Shown here in pieces: positions 49,628 through 55,711 of a stretch of DNA of 55,711 bases (positions are counted from its first letter, which is position 1; each line of letters starts with the position of its first letter). The stretch comes from Holosporaceae bacterium. GTDB lineage: Bacteria; Pseudomonadota; Alphaproteobacteria; UBA3830. Where the stretch lies: assembly GCA_031257475.1 (NCBI GenBank), contig JAIROP010000017.1:1-55711 (forward strand). The letters are read 5' to 3'. The notes beneath the pieces were generated by a model that worked only from the letters and a program-made list of their open reading frames with translations, was not told the origin of the DNA and ran no database searches. Made by a program: the position numbers and the translations under genes.

Positions 49628-50413
49628 TCAAATGCAACTGGAGTAGATATACCCACGGCCTATTTCCTGGCCATATTTTTGCATAGTCTCGGCTTCCAGC
49701 AATCGACAAATGGTGTTTCTGGCTGTTGAATGGGTTATTTTGGGCCCACCTAGCGATGGTGAAATCTGTTTTCTTATGATATTTTGCAGTAAAAAACGAA
49801 TCAATGGTATTAGATCCAATCCTTCAAGAAATGACTGTCGATGAGCGACATAGTCGTTCAAATCCACCTGATTACACTGGCAATCATCTAGAAAAATGGA
49901 CAGTTTTCTGAACAGTGAACAGAGATCTTCGTCCGTATTGGCGATGAGCTTAACGATCTCGTTGATTATGGATTGTGAAAGCTGCGGGAAAAACATCCTG
50001 GTTAGAGAATGCAGAGTTAGGTCATTGTTGAAAGAGGCAATTGCCATTACTTCACTGTTCCACATATGCTCGGTAATCTTTTTGGACCTTAGATAATTCC
50101 CGCTTTCCAGCAGGAAGACGGAATTTTCTTCTCCAAAAAAATGTCGAACCTTTTCCAGATGATCATCCTCAAGATTTTTTATGCAGAAACAATCCAGGTG
50201 AGTGTCAAACAGATCGCACTGTCCTCCACCTATAATTTTCTGACACTCAACCACTGAGCAATAATAAGTCCGAACGGCAGAATATTTTTTTCGCAATCCC
50301 TCCAGGGCGAAATCACAGAAAACCTCAAATGTTTCTTTATTATTTCCATATAGATAGAATACACTGCCAGCTTTCAAATGTTCGTCTTTTATGGTTTTAA
50401 AATCTGTTTTCAT
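49628..50413 (-). CDS. holA: DNA polymerase III delta subunit (HolA), short and divergent
   Basis: The clamp-loader subunit that opens the sliding clamp. Support comes from the leuS-lptE-holA order, usual in proteobacteria, and from the N-terminal block KAGSVFYLYGNNKETFEVF and the helical C-terminal half with FLEGLDLIPLIRFLLQN, which suits the delta collar. It is 261 aa against about 330-345. The ATG at 50413 is three bases after the lptE stop. The sequence is diverged enough that context carries much of the call. Confidence 0.75.
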   Translation of the reverse strand: MKTDFKTIKDEHLKAGSVFYLYGNNKETFEVFCDFALEGLRKKYSAVRTYYCSVVECQKIIGGGQCDLFDTHLDCFCIKNLEDDHLEKVRHFFGEENSVFLLESGNYLRSKKITEHMWNSEVMAIASFNNDLTLHSLTRMFFPQLSQSIINEIVKLIANTDEDLCSLFRKLSIFLDDCQCNQVDLNDYVAHRQSFLEGLDLIPLIRFLLQNIIRKQISPSLGGPKITHSTARNTICRLLEAETMQKYGQEIGRGYIYSSCI

Positions 50414-50416
50414 ATT

Positions 50417-50938
50417 TCACCGTTCTCTGTTCTCCGTTTCCACAAACATCTTCAGGCTTTCCACAATCCTAGCACTTAGCTCTCTGAGTAATGTGCTATT
50501 TTGTTGCCCGTACTGCAACAGAAGAACCTCTCCCTGGGCAGTGGAAATATTCCTGCTGGTGAATACACGGACCTCGTGCGCAACCACTTCTTTTCCGCCT
50601 GCATCCTTCAACACAACATGGGCTATGTAGGATTGCTGGAGCCTTTTGGCGTTGCCATCTGTTGCAAACGCAAACGGCTTTTCTTCGTAGGCCAGCTTAA
50701 CTGATAAACGATATTTCTTTTGAACAAAACAAAGATCTCGCAGAGAATCCTGAATAAACCCACGCAGCAGCTGCCCATCTCTCTCTGCAATTACATCTAC
50801 CTCCAAGGGGGATTCGCCGGATCTATTTCCATCGTCATAGAGAGGCCTAACAGTACACCCTCCAGACAGCTGCAAAAACAGCAGAACCGGCAGCAACGGT
50901 CGGCGTGTTCCTCTCCAAAAAGTTTCCCTACAGCACAA
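50417..50938 (-). CDS. lptE: LPS-assembly lipoprotein LptE
   Basis: The outer-membrane plug partner of LptD in lipopolysaccharide export. The signal peptide [17 protein letters not shown] ends in a lipobox, followed by TVRPLYDD, the usual (G)CxxRPLY start of alphaproteobacterial LptE. It is 173 aa. It starts at a TTG overlapping the leuS end by 11 bp. It implies that LPS is still made. Confidence 0.85.
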   Translation of the reverse strand: MCCRETFWRGTRRPLLPVLLFLQLSGGCTVRPLYDDGNRSGESPLEVDVIAERDGQLLRGFIQDSLRDLCFVQKKYRLSVKLAYEEKPFAFATDGNAKRLQQSYIAHVVLKDAGGKEVVAHEVRVFTSRNISTAQGEVLLLQYGQQNSTLLRELSARIVESLKMFVETENRER

Positions 50939-53516
50939 AATTTAGGATTTTTCCCCTCACGAAAATTTTCTTTTTGATAACTTTTCCTGAAACGATATTT
51001 TGAACAGCTGGAACAGCCAACGCTCTCTCGAAAATTTTTTCCTCATCCTCGTCAGGAGCGATATCAATTGTTCCCCGCAATTTCCCATTAACCTGGATGG
51101 GGAAATCTATTATAGACACCCTAACGTACTCCTTTTCGTAACTGGGCCAGGTATTGTTGTAGACTAGTCCTTCAAAGCCAAGCATACGCCAGGCCTCCTC
51201 GCAAATATGAGGGACAATTGGGGCCATCAACCTTATTAAATCCCGAATGATCAGGGAAAAAATGCCTCTGTGAATCTCCATTTTATCCAGTTGTAGGTAC
51301 ATGGAATTCACTCCATCCCGCAGGTAGGCTACAACTCTGTTCATTGTTTTTTCCTCCAATGCCTCTGTGACATTTTTTATTGTGCGCTGGAAATTTTTAT
51401 ACAGCTGAACAACTGCCTCATCTCCACAATTTGCGAGCAGGATCACCGCCCCATCTCCGCAATTGCCTGCACCTACTTGACAGGATTTTGCATGTACAAA
51501 CAACCTCCAAATGCGGTTAATGAAACGCCAACAACCTTCTAATCCTTCGTCTGACCAGGGAAAGTCCCTCTCCGGAGGTGTGTCCGACACGATGAACAGC
51601 CTCAGCGTGTCTGCACCGTATTTTTTGATAATTTCATCCGGATCCACAATATTTTTCTTTGATTTACTCATTTTTTCCATGCCACCGACGAAGACCTTTT
51701 CCCCGGTCGCAACGACCTCGTGTTCCCCCACTGCATTTCTTCTGACTTCTTCTGGAAACAACCAGTCTCCGTTCTCTTTGCGATAGGTCGGAGAACTAAC
51801 CATACCCTGGGTAAACAGATTTGCAAACGGCTCGCTGACGTTCACAAATCCGCACTTTGTCAGAGCTTTTGAAAAAAAACGCGCGTACAGAAGATGTAGA
51901 ATTGCATGCTCCACTCCCCCTATGTACTGATCCACACACATCCAATGGGCTACATCGCCATTTTCTAGCAAATTGTTGTTGGTATGATCATTCACACAGA
52001 AACGCAGGAAATACCAGGAAGAATCAAAGAAAGTATCCAGAGTATCAGTTTCCCGAACTGCTGCCGCACCGCACATTGGACATTGTGTGTGTTTCCAGGT
52101 TGGGTGGCTGTCCAACGGATTGCCAGGCCTATCGAAGGTTACATCATAGGGCAAATAAACAGGCAAATCTTTCTCCTCCAAAGGAACTATTCCACATTTT
52201 ACACAGTGTACCATAGGAATCGGACAACCCCAATATCTTTGGCGGGAAACGCCCCAATCCATGAGCTTGAAAAATACCCTTCTTTTTCCGCAGCCAATAT
52301 CACACAGTCTTTGAATTATGACATTTTTAGCTTCCTCAACTTTTAGGCCATTCAAAAAATCAGAATTTACCAGAACACCATCATTCACATATGGTAACTC
52401 GTTGGATCCATCCGAAGAAGCCACGACGCGTTCCACAGGAAGATTATACTTTTGAGCAAATTCAAAATCTCGCCTATCGTGGGCTGGGGTGGCAAACACG
52501 GCTCCAGTTCCGTAGTTCATTAGCACAAAGTTTGCTACGTAGACAGGAAGCTCCCTATTCGTAAACGGATGATACACATTGATTCCAGTGTACACTCCCG
52601 TCTTTTCCTGCTTATCCAAGACTTCCTGAGCTACGGATCCTTTCCGGAACTCCTCCACAAATTTTGCAATCTCCTCGTTGGTCTTGGCAAGTTTCTGAAC
52701 CATTGGATGGTCTGGAGAAATGGCTAAAAACGTGGCTCCGAAAATCGTATCCGGCCGAGTGGAGAACACCTCAACATCTTCCTGGGTGTTTGTCTTGAAT
52801 GTTATTGAGCATCCTTCCGAGCGGCCAATCCAATTTCTTTGCATTATTTTTACTTTATCTGGCCATCCATCCAGATTATCTATTTCGGAAAGCAATTCAT
52901 CTACAAATTCAGTAATTCTCAGGAACCACTGGAACAGAGTTCTCTTTTCCACGAGCGCACCGGAACGCCAGCCGCAACCGTCTATGACCTGCTCGTTGGC
53001 AAGCACGCAGTGATCAACAGGATCCCAGTTTACTTCGGCTTCTTTCCTGCAAACTAGTCCATTGTGGTACAACGCGAGAAATATTTTCTGTTGGAATCCG
53101 TAGTATTGCTCGTCGCAAGTTGCAAACTCCCTCTCCCAATCATAGGACAATCCCAGGGCTTGCTGCTGTTTTTTCATCGTTTCTATATTTGAGTATGTCC
53201 AATCCTTCGGGTGTACACCCTGTTTGAGCGCGGCATTTTCGGCGGGAAGTCCAAACGCGTCCCAGCCAATTGGATGAAGAACAGCAAAGCCACAGGCCGT
53301 CCTATAGCGGGCTACAATGTCTCCTATTGTATAATTTCTAACATGTCCAATGTGTATCTTTCCAGATGGATAAGGAAACATCTCCAACACATAATATTTC
53401 GGCTTGTTCTCCCCCGTACTAGCTCTAAAGGCCCCTCTTTCCAGCCATTGTCGTTGCCAGTGTCCCTCAACCTCTGAAAAACAATAGGAATCTATATCAG
53501 AAATCTTAACAGACAT
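50928..53516 (-). CDS. leuS: Leucyl-tRNA synthetase
   Basis: Charges tRNA-Leu. HIGH is seen as [12 protein letters not shown] after [14 protein letters not shown] as [10 protein letters not shown], and [17 protein letters not shown] is diagnostic; the CP1 editing domain and zinc-region cysteines (CVKC, CPMC) are present. The ATG at 53516 gives 862 aa, with GGAG eight bases upstream. The in-frame TTG at 53531 is less likely. Confidence 0.97.
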   Translation of the reverse strand: MSVKISDIDSYCFSEVEGHWQRQWLERGAFRASTGENKPKYYVLEMFPYPSGKIHIGHVRNYTIGDIVARYRTACGFAVLHPIGWDAFGLPAENAALKQGVHPKDWTYSNIETMKKQQQALGLSYDWEREFATCDEQYYGFQQKIFLALYHNGLVCRKEAEVNWDPVDHCVLANEQVIDGCGWRSGALVEKRTLFQWFLRITEFVDELLSEIDNLDGWPDKVKIMQRNWIGRSEGCSITFKTNTQEDVEVFSTRPDTIFGATFLAISPDHPMVQKLAKTNEEIAKFVEEFRKGSVAQEVLDKQEKTGVYTGINVYHPFTNRELPVYVANFVLMNYGTGAVFATPAHDRRDFEFAQKYNLPVERVVASSDGSNELPYVNDGVLVNSDFLNGLKVEEAKNVIIQRLCDIGCGKRRVFFKLMDWGVSRQRYWGCPIPMVHCVKCGIVPLEEKDLPVYLPYDVTFDRPGNPLDSHPTWKHTQCPMCGAAAVRETDTLDTFFDSSWYFLRFCVNDHTNNNLLENGDVAHWMCVDQYIGGVEHAILHLLYARFFSKALTKCGFVNVSEPFANLFTQGMVSSPTYRKENGDWLFPEEVRRNAVGEHEVVATGEKVFVGGMEKMSKSKKNIVDPDEIIKKYGADTLRLFIVSDTPPERDFPWSDEGLEGCWRFINRIWRLFVHAKSCQVGAGNCGDGAVILLANCGDEAVVQLYKNFQRTIKNVTEALEEKTMNRVVAYLRDGVNSMYLQLDKMEIHRGIFSLIIRDLIRLMAPIVPHICEEAWRMLGFEGLVYNNTWPSYEKEYVRVSIIDFPIQVNGKLRGTIDIAPDEDEEKIFERALAVPAVQNIVSGKVIKKKIFVRGKILNFVL

Positions 53517-53541
53517 GGCGATTCTCCACAACAGAAACCCA

Positions 53542-53557
53542 GGGTACCGAGGTACCC
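53542..53557. repeat. Short palindrome between tlc and leuS
   Basis: GGGTACC-GA-GGTACCC is a perfect inverted repeat in the 46-bp gap between the tlc stop and the leuS start. It could fold as a small processing hairpin in a tlc-leuS transcript. There is no T run, so it is not a typical terminator. Confidence 0.4.
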
Positions 53558-53562
53558 ACCAA

Positions 53563-55032
53563 TTATTGATACTCCGCGGTTAATTTGAGGAACTCCCTGT
53601 TCAGAGAAGAAACAGCAAAAAACCACAGAGCCAGGAATAACATAAATATCAGAGATATGATAGGGGCCATCTCCACAAGAGTGGATCCAACAAAAATGCA
53701 GTTTAGAAGAAGGAACTGGATTAGCGCCCCTCCCGACTTGCCTGCTCGTCCTCCGATCACATCAACGGCCGCTTTTCCCTTGGATTTTAGTTCCTCATCC
53801 AGGGGAATGTAACTCATCTCTTTGGTTGAATCAAAAAGCGAGTATTTCACGCTTTTACTCAGTACATTTTGCAGAAGCCCTACAGAGGTAACCACGACCA
53901 AAATGTTGGTTCCTGCGGTGAAAACCAGCTGTTCCAGGTGATCTTTGAACACAATACATCCGAAAAAGATTATGCCGGTGACTAATATCATCATAGGCGT
54001 AGCCATGGCCGACGTGAACCAGGAACACCTACGCAGTATATTTGTCCCGATTATCATGAATCCTATTGTCGCCAGACCAGTCCATACCTGAAGTTGGCCC
54101 ATAAATCCCCTAAACGCCGCATCTGTTGGATATAAAAGTTTTGCCTGCCCTTTCCACATCACCTCAACCAAATTTATGCTGACTCCATAGCAGATGATCA
54201 GCAGAGCAATGAACCCCAGGTATTTAGAGGAAAAAATATACTTAATACTTTCTCCCAGGGATAGCTTTACCTTTTTCTTAGGTTTTTTTATTTCATCGGG
54301 ATTGAAATGCCGTGGATCCGTCAATACGTGATTATTCAGCCAGTAGTAGAGGAACATAATTATTATACAGGAAACGACAACGCATCCTGTAATCAAATAG
54401 ATATCCTTTACAGTATTCAGAATAGTGCCCGACACGACCAATGCTCCATTCGCAACAAAACCAAACATCGAGTAGAACCGCTTTGACTGCTTCAGTGATG
54501 TGACGTCGTTGGCAAAACGCCAAAACATAAGACTTACCATAATGCTCCCCCATAATTCCGACATAACATAGAGCGATGAAACCACCCATCCCTCGATTGG
54601 AATCAGGAGATTTTTTAAAAACTTACTTTCGATACCACTGAAGCTAAATGTTAGGATATTGTTACATGGGTATAGCAAAATAGCAAAAGTCAAAAAGTAT
54701 GCCATAAAAAATGTTGTGATTATGTAGAATACAGTGTTCTTCGAAAATTTGTTGGACAACTTGGAATATATCAGCATAAAGAGCACGGCACCAGGCAGTA
54801 CAAACCACAGCTTCAGCGTTGGGATTGCCTCCGCCCCCATGGTGGTTACAACCAGCGAATCCTTTGTCGCTCGCAGAATACTATAATTGAAAAGTATACA
54901 CATCATCATCAAAGCCATGGGCAGGAATTTTGCCACTTCAAAGAAGTGGATGGGCCAAACCAGAGCCTTCCATCCTTTGAATTCTTCCGACTCTACCTCA
55001 GTTTTCTTCTTGCTCACCATCTTGTTCTCCAT
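53563..55032 (-). CDS. tlc: ATP/ADP translocase family nucleotide transporter (Tlc/NTT)
   Basis: An inner-membrane carrier of the NTT family that exchanges host ATP for ADP or imports other nucleotides in intracellular bacteria. It has about eleven to twelve hydrophobic segments. The block [29 protein letters not shown] is characteristic, as are [28 protein letters not shown] and [13 protein letters not shown]. It is 489 aa from the ATG at 55032; the ATG at 55020 (GGAG upstream) is an alternative. The longer start at 55092 lies upstream of the promoter. Substrate specificity cannot be read by eye. Confidence 0.95.
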   Translation of the reverse strand: MENKMVSKKKTEVESEEFKGWKALVWPIHFFEVAKFLPMALMMMCILFNYSILRATKDSLVVTTMGAEAIPTLKLWFVLPGAVLFMLIYSKLSNKFSKNTVFYIITTFFMAYFLTFAILLYPCNNILTFSFSGIESKFLKNLLIPIEGWVVSSLYVMSELWGSIMVSLMFWRFANDVTSLKQSKRFYSMFGFVANGALVVSGTILNTVKDIYLITGCVVVSCIIIMFLYYWLNNHVLTDPRHFNPDEIKKPKKKVKLSLGESIKYIFSSKYLGFIALLIICYGVSINLVEVMWKGQAKLLYPTDAAFRGFMGQLQVWTGLATIGFMIIGTNILRRCSWFTSAMATPMMILVTGIIFFGCIVFKDHLEQLVFTAGTNILVVVTSVGLLQNVLSKSVKYSLFDSTKEMSYIPLDEELKSKGKAAVDVIGGRAGKSGGALIQFLLLNCIFVGSTLVEMAPIISLIFMLFLALWFFAVSSLNREFLKLTAEYQ

Positions 55033-55066
55033 TATTTTTTTATCTTTCAGACCATGCAGCAGCGAG

Positions 55067-55094
55067 ATTATACACGAAAATAGTAAAAACACAA
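55067..55094 (-). promoter_or_regulatory. Promoter of tlc
   Basis: On the minus strand TTGTGT (55094-55089), 16 bases, then TGTATAAT (TATAAT at 55072-55067), an extended -10. Transcription would start near 55060, 28 bases before the ATG at 55032. Confidence 0.55.
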
Positions 55095-55164
55095 ATTGTA
55101 ATCGGGACTGCCCAGAGCCGCCTCATGATAAGAATAAGCGAAGATCTCCTTAAGTGATTATAGT

Positions 55165-55311
55165 AGACTTCTTTCGAAACCGTCGTCCTTCCAGTAATTT
55201 TTGCGTCGCTCCGGTGCTCAGATCCTCACGTACGCCAAGTACTACTCTGCGGTCCTGCGCTCCGTGGGCTCCTAAAAATTCCTCGGAACTACTCGGTTTC
55301 GAAAGAAGTCT
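55165..55311. repeat. MITE-like element with 18-bp perfect terminal repeats
   Basis: AGACTTCTTTCGAAACCG at 55165-55182 and its exact complement at 55294-55311 bound 147 bp with no coding capacity. The end sequence is related (16/18) to the element at 43897. It stands directly before the transposase remnant and upstream of the tlc promoter. Confidence 0.65.
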
Positions 55312-55319
55312 AGTAATGG

Positions 55320-55711
55320 AGATTTGTATGAGGAAAGTAGAGATAGAGGATTTTTCAGATAATTTCAATCTGAATTTCAGAATTTTTTTCGTGAATGGAT
55401 GGTGAAATTTCAGGATCAAATAGGAAAAATAATAGCAATAGACGGGAAAGCATCCAGGCACAGTTTTGATGAATCGCAAACGATGCTACATACGGTAAGC
55501 GCCTATGCGACAGAGGCTCGTCTTGTGTTGGTTCAGGAAAAAGCAACGAAATTATACGGCGATTCCTCGGTTGTTGAACGTATTGGATTTGAGAGGAACT
55601 ACAGTCACCATAGATGCGACCGTATGTCAGCATGGAATCTCGAAACAAATAATCGAAAAAGAGGGGAACTATATTTTGGCGTTGAAAGGCAATCAATCAT
55701 CGCTCCATCAG
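55320..55711 (+). pseudogene. Decayed ISAs1-family transposase, 5'-truncated and running off the window
   Basis: Segments in shifted frames read FQNFFREWMVKFQDQIG, then IIAIDGKASRHSFD and MLHTVSAYATEARLVL. After a frameshift near 55540-55555 come TAIPRLLNVLDLRGTTVTID and EGNYILALKGNQSSLH. These match the DDE domain of ISAs1-type transposases (AIDGK, TIDA, LALKGNQ). An additional shift lies at the T run near 55385. The N-terminal part is missing. The copy is not functional as it stands. Confidence 0.75.

Noticed and set aside
49491-49709. 72-codon frame overlapping the holA 3' end
   Set aside because: It overlaps holA in another frame and shows no recognisable features.

Overview
The window looks like a chromosome segment of a host-dependent alphaproteobacterium, most plausibly a Holosporales- or Rickettsiales-like intracellular endosymbiont. 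Three things in the sequence point that way. There is a nucleotide transporter of the ATP/ADP translocase (Tlc) family at 53563-55032. The ileS-lspA-lipoprotein-M16 neighbourhood and a FlbD-like regulator are alphaproteobacterial in style. Genes are packed tightly, with many 1-8 bp overlaps. No species is claimed.

Layout. Positions 1-71 hold the 5' end of an IS1-like transposase. 107-5571 carry rlmN, a class A penicillin-binding protein and gyrB. 5637-5806 is a MITE-like inverted-repeat element that reaches into the 3' end of a large membrane protein (5784-7358). 7383-24759 is an uninterrupted, minus-strand str-S10-spc-alpha ribosomal block (rpsL to rplQ, with fusA, tuf, secY, adk and rpoA), with a TTGACT-17-TAGCAT promoter in front of rpsL. 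24855-31940 is a second compact minus-strand operon (ileS, lspA fused to a lipoprotein, a degenerate M16 peptidase, pgi, dapF, rnhA) preceded by tRNA-Cys. 32327-38036 is a complete RND efflux operon on the plus strand. 38073-41728 holds a truncated FlbD/NtrC-like ATPase, mutL and a stand-alone EAL protein. tRNA-Asn follows.

The accessory part is 41900-49400. It holds two orphan secreted proteins with closely similar leader peptides (one interrupted by an amber codon), a giant TadG-like surface/pilus protein and a TadE-like pseudopilin. Each Tad gene has a long poly-G tract (15 and 14 nt) directly upstream on its coding strand. For tadG the tract sits exactly between a -35-like TTGACA and a -10-like AATTAT, the arrangement known for phase-variable promoters such as Neisseria porA. 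This is the most interesting signal in the window. From 49628 on, the core leuS-lptE-holA operon and tlc return, and the window ends in a decayed ISAs1-type transposase next to another inverted-repeat element.

How the genes fit together: most of the window is translation, cell-wall, lipoprotein and LPS housekeeping of a reduced genome that imports host nucleotides. The 42-49.4 kb island looks like host-facing surface functions with possible on/off switching. All functional calls come from motif and family recognition by eye; no database search was possible.
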